Shown here one piece after another: positions 17,979 through 25,764 of a stretch of DNA of 38,835 nucleotides. The translations under genes were made by a program, and so were the position numbers. The stretch spans positions 1-38,835 of the forward strand of contig JAFXKY010000049.1 of assembly GCA_017531485.1 (NCBI GenBank). The letters run 5' to 3'. The notes under the pieces are model-generated. The model was given only the letters and a program-made list of their open reading frames with translations, was not told where the DNA came from and did no database searches. Position 1 is the first letter of the stretch, and each line of letters starts with the position of its first letter. The stretch comes from Eubacteriaceae bacterium. Its GTDB lineage: Bacteria > Bacillota > Clostridia > Eubacteriales > Anaerofustaceae.

Positions 17979-18066
17979 TATACTCTCCAACGTAAGAGCT
18001 GAGCTCTTATAAATTCTCTTCAATTCCTTTTTATGGCAAACTCCGCCCGAACGGGCGGTTTTTGCT
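17979..18066 (+). ncRNA. Candidate small RNA of about 75 bases with its own promoter and terminator
   Basis: An extended -10 element (TGC then TATACT, 17979-17984) without a clear -35 would start transcription near 17991. The RNA would begin with a perfect stem (TAAGAGCT/AGCTCTTA, 17993-18009), continue with about 30 unpaired pyrimidine-rich bases, and end in a GC-rich terminator (CCGCCCG/CGGGCGG, 18043-18058) followed by TTTTTGCTTTTTT. No start codon with a ribosome binding site lies inside. The next gene has its own promoter further on. It could also be an attenuated leader of that gene. Confidence 0.5.
18043..18058 (+). terminator. Terminator of the candidate small RNA
   Basis: 7-bp all-GC stem with a two-base AA centre (effective loop four or more bases), then a T-rich tail on the plus strand. 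Confidence 0.7.
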
Positions 18067-18098
18067 TTTTTGCAATCATTAAAATTTGATTAAATTTC

Positions 18099-18126
18099 TT
18101 GCCTTTCCCGAGGGGTGGGGTATAAT
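18099..18126 (+). promoter_or_regulatory. Promoter of the 98-residue membrane protein gene
   Basis: TTGCCT (18099-18104), 16-bp spacer, perfect TATAAT (18121-18126). The rest of the gap from 17838 holds the proC upstream region and the candidate small RNA. Confidence 0.65.
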
Positions 18127-18174
18127 CAAGGTGTAAAGCAAATATACAAAACAAACAAAAGGAGGATCTGAATA

Positions 18175-18471
18175 ATGATGCCTGAATTAAATGTAATGGC
18201 TCTGTGGTTTTCGGTTGCGATGGTATTCGCAAATGCAGCTCGTATTGCAGTGGACTATATCGGAGCACTTTTCGGAAAACCTTATGACGAAAATAATGTA
18301 AAAAGAAAAGTTGTAACTCTTCTCGTTGCGATTCTTTCTTTCGGTGTATGCTGGATGAGTATTTACGCGACGTTCCTTCCGGAAATGGGAATTGCCGGAT
18401 TCGTGCAGATAATAGCTTATATACTCACTGCAGCAACATTCGGAATGCAGACGTTATATGTATGGCTGTAA
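18175..18471 (+). CDS. Small hydrophobic membrane protein of unknown function
   Basis: The 98-residue product has three predicted membrane segments (about 8-31, 46-66, 72-97) joined by one short charged loop (FGKPYDENNVKRK). I do not recognise the family. Size and layout resemble holin-like or small accessory membrane proteins, but there is no phage context. AAAAGGAGG lies about nine bases before two adjacent ATG codons (18175 and 18178); either could start. It has its own consensus -10 promoter and shares a bidirectional terminator with rpsR, so it is a stand-alone unit and very probably real. Confidence 0.75.
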   Translation: MMPELNVMALWFSVAMVFANAARIAVDYIGALFGKPYDENNVKRKVVTLLVAILSFGVCWMSIYATFLPEMGIAGFVQIIAYILTAATFGMQTLYVWL

Positions 18472-18476
18472 AAACA

Positions 18477-18500
18477 AAAGGCATCCTCATGGATGCCTTT
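18477..18500. terminator. Bidirectional terminator between the small membrane protein gene and rpsR
   Basis: 10-bp perfect stem AAAGGCATCC/GGATGCCTTT with a TCAT loop; the minus-strand tail TTTTGTTTTT is the stronger one. Confidence 0.85.
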
Positions 18501-18513
18501 GATTTTGCTTGGA

Positions 18514-18759
18514 TTATTCTGTTGTGTACGGGAGTAATGCGATATTTCTAGCGATCTTAACAGCGTTTGTTACTGCTCTCTGATGCTTAGCGCATGTGCC
18601 TGTAGCTCTTCTCGGGAGGATCTTATATCTTTCTGAGATATACTTTCTGAGAAGTTTTGTGTCTTTATAATCTACATAGTCAAGTTTGTTTTCGCAGAAA
18701 TAGCAAACTTTTTTTCTACGTTTGAAATTATCGTTTTTGTTGAATTTGTTTTCAGCCAC
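18514..18759 (-). CDS. rpsR: 30S ribosomal protein S18
   Basis: An 81-residue S18, with its basic N-terminus, [10 protein letters not shown] (Cys19 and Cys22, the cysteine-bearing form), [21 protein letters not shown] and the C-terminal KHQRAV and IKRARN-like segment. It pairs with S6 on the platform of the small subunit. Last gene of the rpsF-ssb-rpsR operon. Confidence 0.97.
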   Translation of the reverse strand: MAENKFNKNDNFKRRKKVCYFCENKLDYVDYKDTKLLRKYISERYKILPRRATGTCAKHQRAVTNAVKIARNIALLPYTTE

Positions 18760-18787
18760 TTGTTTTCTCCTTTCCGAAGCTTACATC

Positions 18788-19240
18788 CTAAAATGGCACA
18801 TCAAGATCATCGATCTCTTCAAATCCGTCAATGGGAACTCCGAAGAACGGGTCTCCGTTCTGTTCGAACTGACCGGATTGTCTGTTGAACTGTGCGGGCT
18901 GTTTTGACTGAACCTGCTGTTCGGAACGTGAAGTAAGAAACTCAACTTCGTCTGCCACAACTTCCGTAATGTATCTCTTTGTTCCGTCGTTTGCAACGTA
19001 TGAACGTGTCTGGAGTCTTCCCGAAATTCCGACTCTGGAACCTTTCGCAAGATATTTTGCGCAGTTTTCCGCAGTCTTGTTCCATGTTACAATGGGAATG
19101 AAATCTGCTGATCTCTCTCCGTCACGTGAAGTATACGTTCTGTCAATGGCAACGGTAAAGCTCGTTACGGCAGAACCGGAAGGAATCTGACGTGTTTCAG
19201 GGTCTTTTGTAAGTCTTCCGATTAAAATTACCTTATTCAT
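18788..19240 (-). CDS. ssb: Single-stranded DNA-binding protein
   Basis: A 150-residue SSB with an N-terminal OB fold (NKVILIGRLTKDPETR, ADFIPIVTWNKTAENCAKYLAKGSRVGISGRLQ), a Gln/Asn-rich flexible linker (about 112-135), and the acidic tip DDLDVPF that recruits partner proteins. It sits in its classic place between rpsF and rpsR, tying replication-repair supply to ribosome synthesis. Confidence 0.97.
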   Translation of the reverse strand: MNKVILIGRLTKDPETRQIPSGSAVTSFTVAIDRTYTSRDGERSADFIPIVTWNKTAENCAKYLAKGSRVGISGRLQTRSYVANDGTKRYITEVVADEVEFLTSRSEQQVQSKQPAQFNRQSGQFEQNGDPFFGVPIDGFEEIDDLDVPF

Positions 19241-19254
19241 AATAACTCACCTGA

Positions 19255-19542
19255 TTATTTCTCTAATTTGATGACGATTCCACGGTAGAGATCTTCTGTG
19301 ATCTTGTAAATGTGGTTTAATTCATCGAGAACATCGTTGTTGCCCTTGAAGTTTACGAGTGTGTAGTAACCTTCGCGCTGCTTGTTGATTTCGTAAGCAA
19401 GTCTTTTCTTGCCCCATTCGTCAACATTTTCAACTTCACCGCCCTTGCTTGCGATAACATCGAGAACTTTCTGTGTCATAGCTTTCTGTTCTTCTTCGAG
19501 AAGAAGCGGGCTTGTGATAAATAATGTTTCGTATGCTTTCAT
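19255..19542 (-). CDS. rpsF: 30S ribosomal protein S6
   Basis: A 95-residue S6 with YETLFITSP at the start, WGKKRLAYEINKQREGYYTLVNF in the middle and a C-terminal IVIKLEK. The ATG at 19542 is preferred over a GTG three codons earlier because AAGGAGGTG ends seven bases before it. First gene of rpsF-ssb-rpsR; the S6:S18 complex controls this operon through its leader in several bacteria. Confidence 0.96.
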   Translation of the reverse strand: MKAYETLFITSPLLLEEEQKAMTQKVLDVIASKGGEVENVDEWGKKRLAYEINKQREGYYTLVNFKGNNDVLDELNHIYKITEDLYRGIVIKLEK

Positions 19543-19554
19543 TATTTTCACCTC

Positions 19555-19604
19555 CTTATGGACTTATGGGGGAACTCCCCAAGGATGTCCGCCACATAAG
19601 CGAA
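19555..19604 (-). promoter_or_regulatory. rpsF leader with alternative pairings around the ribosome binding site
   Basis: The leader RNA (about 60 bases) contains one CUUAUG and two downstream copies of CAUAAG, the second fused to the AAGGAGG ribosome binding site. Pairing with the first copy encloses a GGGG/CCCC hairpin with an AGUU loop and leaves the site free; pairing with the second would bury it. This is the layout expected for autogenous control by S6:S18, whose known target is a hairpin with an unpaired CCG mimicking 16S helix 22. I could not confirm that consensus. Confidence 0.45.
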
Positions 19605-19610
19605 CGGCTT

Positions 19611-19639
19611 ATTCTATCACGAAAAAACACCTTTTGCAA
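19611..19639 (-). promoter_or_regulatory. rpsF operon promoter
   Basis: Minus-strand TTGCAA (19634-19639), 17-bp spacer, TAGAAT (19611-19616). The -35 box lies in the loop region of the terminator of the preceding operon, so terminator and promoter overlap. The same hexamers and spacing serve mltG at 25705-25733. Confidence 0.65.
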
Positions 19640-19649
19640 GGTGTTTTTT
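19622..19649 (-). terminator. Terminator of the yicC-to-MBL operon
   Basis: 12-bp perfect stem AAAAAACACCTT/AAGGTGTTTTTT around a TTGC loop, immediately after the MBL hydrolase stop codon. Confidence 0.85.
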
Positions 19650-19655
19650 GCTATT

Positions 19656-20456
19656 TTATAATATTTTTTTCGTATCCATACTTTCCGATACCCTGTCGTG
19701 CAGGGCAATATTGAGAACATAATCCTTTCCGCGGCGTATCCCTGCCTTTTCCAGATATCCCACCACTGTGTTGAGCGCAACAAGAGGAGTGTTGTTGTGG
19801 CGGCTGAGATGTCCGAGGATAATGTTTTCCGTTCCGCTTTGTATGAGTTCTTCGCAGAGCTTTCCTGCGCTGTCGTTGGAAAGATGTCCTTCATTCCCGA
19901 GGATCCTCTTTTTGAGATGCATCGGGTAAGGGCCGTTTTTCAGCATCTGTATGTCATGGTTGCTTTCGACAAATGCACACTTTGAACCTCTGAGATTGGC
20001 GAGGATGTCGGAAGTTATTATTCCAGTATCCGTCGCAAGGGATATCTTGTCTTTCCCGTCATAAAACGAATACCCCACCGGATCCTTCGCATCGTGATTT
20101 ACCGAAAACGGCATTATTTCCACACCCTTTATCTCAAAAGGACTGTTCGTGTCGAAGATGATCATATTCTCTTCCTTCATCTTTCCGAGTTTTGAAAGAG
20201 ATGCGTGCATGGTCTTTTCGTTTGCATAAACGGGAATGTCAAGTTTACGGGAAAGGATCCCGACGCCTTTTGTGTGATCGTCATGTTCGTGGGTTATGAG
20301 GATCCCGTCGATCTCGGACGGAGAAACCTCCACTTCATCCAGCGCGCCGAAAATGGCTTTCGCGCTCATTCCCGCATCAATAAGAAGCTTCACCCCGTCA
20401 TTTTCAAACAACACACAGTTTCCGCTTGAGCCGCTGAAAAGCCCCGTTATCCTCAA
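19656..20456 (-). CDS. MBL-fold hydrolase, YycJ/WalJ-like
   Basis: This 266-residue metallo-beta-lactamase-fold protein has FSGSSGNC at the N-terminus, the metal motif THEHDDHTKGV (residues about 55-65), ATDTGIIT, FVESNHD and a late GHLSRHN histidine. That pattern fits the YycJ/WalJ group, in B. subtilis a probable DNA exonuclease encoded in the walRK operon. Here it is not with walRK but is last in a repair and cell-wall operon, its start overlapping murA by four bases. Substrate and exact role are inferred. Confidence 0.88.
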   Translation of the reverse strand: MRITGLFSGSSGNCVLFENDGVKLLIDAGMSAKAIFGALDEVEVSPSEIDGILITHEHDDHTKGVGILSRKLDIPVYANEKTMHASLSKLGKMKEENMIIFDTNSPFEIKGVEIMPFSVNHDAKDPVGYSFYDGKDKISLATDTGIITSDILANLRGSKCAFVESNHDIQMLKNGPYPMHLKKRILGNEGHLSNDSAGKLCEELIQSGTENIILGHLSRHNNTPLVALNTVVGYLEKAGIRRGKDYVLNIALHDRVSESMDTKKIL

Positions 20457-21715
20457 GAGTCGATCCTTTCTATATCTGCTCCGAGATTTTTAAGGTCGTT
20501 TACTATATTGTCATATCCGCGGTCGATAAATTCAACACCTGTTATTTCCGACGTTCCCTCTGCCATGAGTGCGGCGATGATCATCGCTGCCCCTGCCCTG
20601 AGGTCCGTTGCCCTGATAGGGCATCCCGTAAGCTTATCGACGCCGTTGAATACGGCAGTATTTCCCGCAACAATGACGCTTGCGCCCATTTTCACGAGTT
20701 CGTCTACATATTTGAAGCGGTTTTCGAAAATAGTTTCCGTGATGGCGCTCTGTCCCTTTGCAACACACATCAATACGCCCATAGGCTGCTGAAGGTCTGT
20801 CGGGAATCCGGGATAAGGGAGGGTCTTGAGCTTCGTGGGAAGAAGCGGAGTATGTCCGATAACCCTGAGAGAATCATAATCCTCAATGACTTCAGCACCC
20901 ATTTCCCTGAGCTTCGCACTGATGGAATCAAGGTGTTCGGGGATGATGTTCCTGATGGTGACATCTCCGTTTGTTGCCGCAGCCGCCACCATGTATGTAC
21001 CCGTGGTGATCTGATCCGCAACAACGCAGTATGATACGGGGTTAAGCCTTTTTACGCCTGTGATCTTTATTACATCCGTGCCGGCACCGACGATCTTCGC
21101 GCCTGCCTTGTTAAGGAAGTTCGCAACGTCAACGACATGCGGCTCTTTCGCTACGTTTTCAAGGGTCGTCGTTCCTTCCGCCAAAACAGCGCCAAGCATT
21201 ACATTTATCGTCGCTCCTACTGACACAACGTCAAAATATACCCTTGAACCAACGAGCTTGTCTGCATAAGCATGGATATATCCTTCCTTTAAATCTACTG
21301 TCGCGCCGAGGGCCTTGAAACCCTTGATGTGCTGATCTATAGGTCTTGCGCCGATATCACATCCGCCGGGAAGCGGAAGACGGACATCTTTGAAAAGCCC
21401 GAGAAGCGTTCCTATCATATAATAAGAAGCTCTCATCATCCTGCTTTCTTCTTCGATCTCACTTATCGCATCGGGCGTTACATCTTTCGTATCTACCGTC
21501 ATCGTTCCGTCAGCGCTTTTTGTTACGTTTGCGCCGAGCTTGCGGAGCATTGTTTCGTAATGTCTCATATCGCTGATGTCAGGCACGTTTTCGAGAACGC
21601 ACTCTCCCTTGCAAAGAAGCGTCGCCGGCAAAATACCGAGGGCTGCATTCTTCGCTCCGACTATATTAACTTCTCCGACGAGTCTTTTACCGCCGGTAAC
21701 GAGAATCTTTGACAT
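20453..21715 (-). CDS. murA: UDP-N-acetylglucosamine 1-carboxyvinyltransferase
   Basis: A 420-residue EPSP-synthase-fold enzyme catalysing the first committed step of peptidoglycan synthesis, enolpyruvyl transfer from PEP to UDP-GlcNAc. The catalytic and fosfomycin-binding cysteine is present (Cys119 in PGGCDIGARP). KNAALG near residue 22 and FPTDLQQP are also typical. Many Firmicutes have two murA copies; which one this is cannot be told. It follows uvrC by 40 bases and overlaps the MBL gene. Confidence 0.97.
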   Translation of the reverse strand: MSKILVTGGKRLVGEVNIVGAKNAALGILPATLLCKGECVLENVPDISDMRHYETMLRKLGANVTKSADGTMTVDTKDVTPDAISEIEEESRMMRASYYMIGTLLGLFKDVRLPLPGGCDIGARPIDQHIKGFKALGATVDLKEGYIHAYADKLVGSRVYFDVVSVGATINVMLGAVLAEGTTTLENVAKEPHVVDVANFLNKAGAKIVGAGTDVIKITGVKRLNPVSYCVVADQITTGTYMVAAAATNGDVTIRNIIPEHLDSISAKLREMGAEVIEDYDSLRVIGHTPLLPTKLKTLPYPGFPTDLQQPMGVLMCVAKGQSAITETIFENRFKYVDELVKMGASVIVAGNTAVFNGVDKLTGCPIRATDLRAGAAMIIAALMAEGTSEITGVEFIDRGYDNIVNDLKNLGADIERIDS

Positions 21716-21755
21716 AGTCTTTCTTCTCCTTTATCTTATATTATATCTCAGGACA

Positions 21756-23633
21756 TCATCCTTCGTCTTCGTCCTGCATCTCTTCCTGTCTGAAATATAA
21801 ATACACACTTCTCGCTGCAGCTTCGTTCATCTTCTCTGCTTTTTTCAACTCGTCGATGTCTGCGTTTTTTATTTCTTCGACGCTTCCGAAATATCTCAGA
21901 AGGGAAAGCTTTCTTTCCTTTCCGATTCCGGGAATGTCGTCGAGCTCTGAACGGGAAACTCCCTTCGAACGCGAAGCGTGGTGGTAACCTATGGCTTTTT
22001 CGTGAACGTATTCACTTATCTGCATGAGAATATCTCCGCTGAGCTTTACTTCCGAAAGAGAGATCTCATTTCCTTCTCCGTCGATTATCCCGCGAAGTCT
22101 GTGCCTGTTGTTTTTTACAAGACCGATTATGCCTATGTCATCAAAGCCAAAGTCTTCCAATATTCCTTTTATGATTTTAACATGAACTTTGCCACCGTCA
22201 AGCATTATTACATCCGGAAGCGGCAAAAATTTCGGATTTTCCGCATTTTCACGCATTTCTTCCGTTGCGCGGGTGAGTCTGCGGAAGATAACTTCACTCA
22301 TGGATGCGTATTCATCCCCGCCTTCGGAATATTTTATCCTGAACTTCCTTAAAGCGGACGGATCCTTCTTCCCGTCTGTATATACTACCATGACTCCTAC
22401 TGCATCACTCCCCGAAACGTGCGAGATATCGTAACTCTCGATCCTGACTGCAGGACGGGTGATGCCTGCAATTTCCGAAATTTCCATAAGAGCGTCGTCT
22501 TTTTTCTTTCGGGCGTTTTCATTTTTGGTGCGTACAACTTCCGCGGAGAGCTTCGCATTCTGCACGGAAAGCTCCATAAGTCGCTTTTTCTCTCCTCGCT
22601 GCGGAACAACAAAACGCACTTTCTTCCCTCTGAGTTCAGACAGCATCGCCGACATGCTTTCCTCATCCGGAAGACTGCACTGAAGTATTATCTCGGAAGG
22701 GATATACATAACGGTGGTGTAATACTGCGCGATGAACGACTGAAGCACATCCGGAAGTTCTTCATCGTTGCAGGAAAGCTTCTTCGTTACCGTGCGGATC
22801 ATTCTTCCGTCACGGATTATGAACATATGGACATACGCCGTATACCCTTCGATATGAAGTCCGATAATGTCCCTTTCGTCAAAGCTCGTCGCGGAGATCA
22901 TCTGCTTTGTGAAGAGGTTATTTACTTCGTCCATCTTCTTTTTGATCTCTCCCGCCATCTCGAAATTAAGTTTCTTCGATTCTTCCAGCATCATCTCTCT
23001 GAGCCTGTCCGTCAGAACGGAACTTTTGCCTGAAAGGATCTCGGTGATCTGTTTTATATATTCATCATAAATTCCCTTATCCACATCTCCTTTGCAGCAA
23101 CCGAGACATTTGCCGATGTGATAATTAAGACATACTCTCCCCTGCGTCGTTCCGAAAGATGTCTTTTTGGTGCATTTCTGAATGGGATACACATCATTTA
23201 TCGCATCTATCGTCGCCTTTACTGCCGAAGAGTCCGGATAAGGACCGAAGTATTTATTCTTGTCGTTTTTTCTTGTGCGCGAAAACAACACCCTCGGATA
23301 TTCTTCCGATAATGACAACATGATATATGGATATGCCTTGTCGTCTTTTAAGAGGATGTTGTAATATGGTTTATGAGTCTTTATGAGGTTACACTCCAGA
23401 AGGAGCGCTTCCGCCTCGCTGCCTGTTATGACATAATTCATGTCGCATATATTTGCGACCATGTGGATCACTTTTGTAGTGTGTGAAATATTTTTACGGA
23501 AATAGCTTGAGACCCTGTTTTTAAGGTTTTTTGCTTTTCCCACATAAATGATATCACCTGCCTTGTCGAGCATCATATAAACTCCGCTTTTTTCAGGCAG
23601 GTTGTCTATCTTGTTTTTAAGAATTTCGTTCAT
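21756..23633 (-). CDS. uvrC: Excinuclease ABC subunit C
   Basis: The 625-residue UvrC makes the dual incisions of nucleotide excision repair. Domains in order are GIY-YIG nuclease (SGVYMMLDKAGDIIYVGKAKN, residues about 16-36), a cysteine-rich segment (VCLNYHIGKCLGCCKG, about 168-183) like that proposed to hold an iron-sulfur cluster, a UVR motif that contacts UvrB (about 210-245), the RNase H-like nuclease (IESYDISHVSGSDAVG and DVIMLDGGK) and a C-terminal helix-hairpin-helix (DDIPGIGKERKLSLLRYFGSVEEI). The start overlaps the end of gmk by 17 bases. Confidence 0.97.
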   Translation of the reverse strand: MNEILKNKIDNLPEKSGVYMMLDKAGDIIYVGKAKNLKNRVSSYFRKNISHTTKVIHMVANICDMNYVITGSEAEALLLECNLIKTHKPYYNILLKDDKAYPYIMLSLSEEYPRVLFSRTRKNDKNKYFGPYPDSSAVKATIDAINDVYPIQKCTKKTSFGTTQGRVCLNYHIGKCLGCCKGDVDKGIYDEYIKQITEILSGKSSVLTDRLREMMLEESKKLNFEMAGEIKKKMDEVNNLFTKQMISATSFDERDIIGLHIEGYTAYVHMFIIRDGRMIRTVTKKLSCNDEELPDVLQSFIAQYYTTVMYIPSEIILQCSLPDEESMSAMLSELRGKKVRFVVPQRGEKKRLMELSVQNAKLSAEVVRTKNENARKKKDDALMEISEIAGITRPAVRIESYDISHVSGSDAVGVMVVYTDGKKDPSALRKFRIKYSEGGDEYASMSEVIFRRLTRATEEMRENAENPKFLPLPDVIMLDGGKVHVKIIKGILEDFGFDDIGIIGLVKNNRHRLRGIIDGEGNEISLSEVKLSGDILMQISEYVHEKAIGYHHASRSKGVSRSELDDIPGIGKERKLSLLRYFGSVEEIKNADIDELKKAEKMNEAAARSVYLYFRQEEMQDEDEG

Positions 23634-24177
23634 TTAAAATAAGATCATGCAGTTCCCTGACCGCTTCGTCAAGATTATCGTTTACGATAATGTGCTCATA
23701 ACGGTCTTCATATTCGATTTCCTTTACTGCGTTTTTCAGCCTTTCCCTGATCTCCTCTTCAGTTTCCGTGTGTCTGTCACGGAGCCTCTGTTCAAGGATC
23801 TCCATAGAAGGGGGCGCCACGAAGACCATAACAGCTTCCGGCGACTGCTCTTTGATTATCATTCCGCCCTGCACATCGATCTCAAGGATAACGTCAATGC
23901 CCTGAGCGCGTTTTTCTTCGACGATCTTTCTCGGAGTTCCGTAACGGCCGCTGTGCACCTTCGCCCATTCATAGAATTCGTTGTTTTCTATCATTCTGTC
24001 GAATTCTTCGTCTGAAATGAAGTTATATGTAACTCCCGGAATGTCATTATCGCGGACTTCTCTTGTAGTTACTGATATGGAAATGAAGATATTTCCGTCA
24101 TTATCCCTTACTTTCTCGCATATCGTTCCCTTGCCGACTCCTGACGGACCTGAAACCACAAATAAATTTCCCTTCAT
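23617..24177 (-). CDS. gmk: Guanylate kinase
   Basis: A 186-residue kinase that converts GMP to GDP with ATP. The P-loop is in VVSGPSGVGKGT at the N-terminus; VTTREVRDNDIPGVTYNF, FYEWAKVHSGRYGTP and ILEIDVQGG carry the GMP-binding residues. Normal length. It lies nine bases after yicC. The omega subunit gene rpoZ, which commonly follows gmk, is absent; uvrC follows directly. Confidence 0.97.
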   Translation of the reverse strand: MKGNLFVVSGPSGVGKGTICEKVRDNDGNIFISISVTTREVRDNDIPGVTYNFISDEEFDRMIENNEFYEWAKVHSGRYGTPRKIVEEKRAQGIDVILEIDVQGGMIIKEQSPEAVMVFVAPPSMEILEQRLRDRHTETEEEIRERLKNAVKEIEYEDRYEHIIVNDNLDEAVRELHDLILNERNS

Positions 24178-24186
24178 GCTTTGCTC

Positions 24187-25062
24187 CTATTCGATATTCT
24201 GAATCTGTTCTCTCATTTTTTCAAGCTCACTCTTGATCTCAACGACGAGCGTGCTTATTTCATAGCTGTTGGATTTTGAAGCGATGGTGTTCGCTTCGCG
24301 GTTTATTTCCTGAAGAAGAAAATCGAGTTTTCTTCCTGAAGGCTCTTTTGAATCGATTATTTTAAGGAAGTTCTTAAGATGTGCCGAAAGACGCACGAGT
24401 TCTTCTGTAATGTTGCAGTTTTCCGCATATACCGCAGCTTCCGTTGCAAGACGGTTTTCATTAATGAGTCCGCCGACAAATTCGTCCATAGTTTTTTTGA
24501 GCTGTTCGTAATATGCTTTCGGGATCTCTTCGGAGAGAGAGGAGATGTTTTTGATGTATCCTTCGATAAGACCGATGCGGTAAACAAAATCACCCTTGAG
24601 ATTTTCGCCTTCCACACTTCTTGCATTATCAAGCATCACGCACGCAGCTTCAACGGCTTTTGAAAGACATTCCCATAAAAACTCAAGGTCTGTGTCTTCC
24701 TCCCTTACGGTTACAACATCAGGAAATTTGGCAATGAGAGAAACCGAAATGTCGTCTTTAGCAAACGGAGCGTCCGCGCGGATCATATTGAGGATCTCTG
24801 CGTACTGCATGGCGAGAGCTTTGTCGTAGAAGAGTTCTCCGCCTTTGCCTGTTTCACTCTGCATACGTACAGAAACCTCGATGCGGCCTCTTGTTACGTA
24901 AGATGAAATGAGTTTTTTCATGTTTTCTTCAAGGGGGCTGAGCTTACGGGGCATCTTTACGGAGAAGTCTCTGTAACGATGATTTACAGTCTTTATCTCC
25001 ACATATATATTCAAACCGTTATCGGCATATTCACCCATGCCGAAGCCTGTCATACTTCTCAT
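24187..25062 (-). CDS. YicC/YloC family endoribonuclease
   Basis: This 291-residue protein has the YicC N-terminal domain (MRSMTGFGMGEY, VEIKTVNHRYRDFSVKMPRKL) and the C-terminal DUF1732 domain (GRKLDFLLQEINREANTIASKS, then VVEIKSELEKMREQIQN). E. coli YicC and B. subtilis YloC act as endoribonucleases that tune mRNA and small RNA turnover. It is first in the leftward operon yicC-gmk-uvrC-murA-MBL, 35 bases behind a consensus promoter, with CCGGAGGAAAATA before the ATG. Confidence 0.94.
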   Translation of the reverse strand: MRSMTGFGMGEYADNGLNIYVEIKTVNHRYRDFSVKMPRKLSPLEENMKKLISSYVTRGRIEVSVRMQSETGKGGELFYDKALAMQYAEILNMIRADAPFAKDDISVSLIAKFPDVVTVREEDTDLEFLWECLSKAVEAACVMLDNARSVEGENLKGDFVYRIGLIEGYIKNISSLSEEIPKAYYEQLKKTMDEFVGGLINENRLATEAAVYAENCNITEELVRLSAHLKNFLKIIDSKEPSGRKLDFLLQEINREANTIASKSNSYEISTLVVEIKSELEKMREQIQNIE

Positions 25063-25097
25063 TATTTTCCTCCGGATAATATCTAAGTTTAACTGTT

Positions 25098-25126
25098 ATT
25101 ATATCACATACCTCTTGCAATGTCAA
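25098..25126 (-). promoter_or_regulatory. Consensus promoter of the yicC-gmk-uvrC-murA-MBL operon
   Basis: Perfect TTGACA (25121-25126) and perfect TATAAT (25098-25103) on the minus strand, exactly 17 bp apart, preceded by a TGA extended -10 element. Confidence 0.9.
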
Positions 25127-25179
25127 AAAAATGCGGAAAATAAAAAATTCCCTTCACGCCTTTGTCTTACGGAAGAGAA

Positions 25180-25626
25180 TTAAAATAATATTATTTCACA
25201 CCGGCAGTACATATCCAAAGCTTTCCTCGCCTTTTCCCCGTACTGAAACCCGCAACGTACGGTGCTGCGCAAGTTTCTGTGTATGTATGAAGCTTCGTCG
25301 GTGAGCTTTATATCCAAAAATGCGGCATCGACAGCTCCCGGATAACGTGATTTTTTCAGATGTGAAATTTCATCCCACGTGAATTCCCATTCTGTTTTTC
25401 CTTTGCGTTCGCACAATATCCCTTTTTCATCAATGACAACGTATGCTTTGGGGCTGAAAAGGCTGTACCCGAAAATAATTATCCCGGCAACAAACAGCCA
25501 GTTCTCCTCAGCATATGATTTCGCGACAAAAATAAGCCAAAACAACTCATATGACAAAAAACATATCAAGAAAACTTCCAAAACAGCAAGTTTTCTTTCC
25601 GTAACATCCCTTTGTCTGAATCTCAT
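25180..25626 (-). CDS. Two-helix membrane protein with a PH-like cytoplasmic domain
   Basis: The 148-residue product has two adjacent membrane segments (about 14-34 and 43-60) followed by a soluble, beta-rich part (IDEKGILCERKGKTEWEFTWDEISHLKKSR). The pattern of a helical hairpin, then a strand with a W-x-E-I core, resembles bacterial PH-like domain proteins, but no family is certain. Ribosome binding site GGAGGAAAG and its own promoter (25649-25677) support it. Divergent from mltG; function unknown. Confidence 0.75.
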   Translation of the reverse strand: MRFRQRDVTERKLAVLEVFLICFLSYELFWLIFVAKSYAEENWLFVAGIIIFGYSLFSPKAYVVIDEKGILCERKGKTEWEFTWDEISHLKKSRYPGAVDAAFLDIKLTDEASYIHRNLRSTVRCGFQYGEKARKALDMYCRCEIILF

Positions 25627-25648
25627 CTGTCTTTCCTCCGCTTTTCAG

Positions 25649-25677
25649 ATTATATCACACCTAATTCCGCCGGACAA
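25649..25677 (-). promoter_or_regulatory. Promoter of the PH-like membrane protein gene
   Basis: Minus-strand TTGTCC (25672-25677), 17-bp spacer, perfect TATAAT (25649-25654) with TGA just upstream. Confidence 0.7.
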
Positions 25678-25704
25678 TCACGGTTTTAAAATTTGTCGAT
25701 ATTA

Positions 25705-25733
25705 TTGCAAAAGGCCATCAAATAATGTAGAAT
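25705..25733 (+). promoter_or_regulatory. Promoter of mltG-trmR
   Basis: TTGCAA (25705-25710), 17-bp spacer, TAGAAT (25728-25733), 30 bases before the mltG start. Confidence 0.65.
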
Positions 25734-25764
25734 TGTAAAATAACACAAACAACGAGGTTTTATC

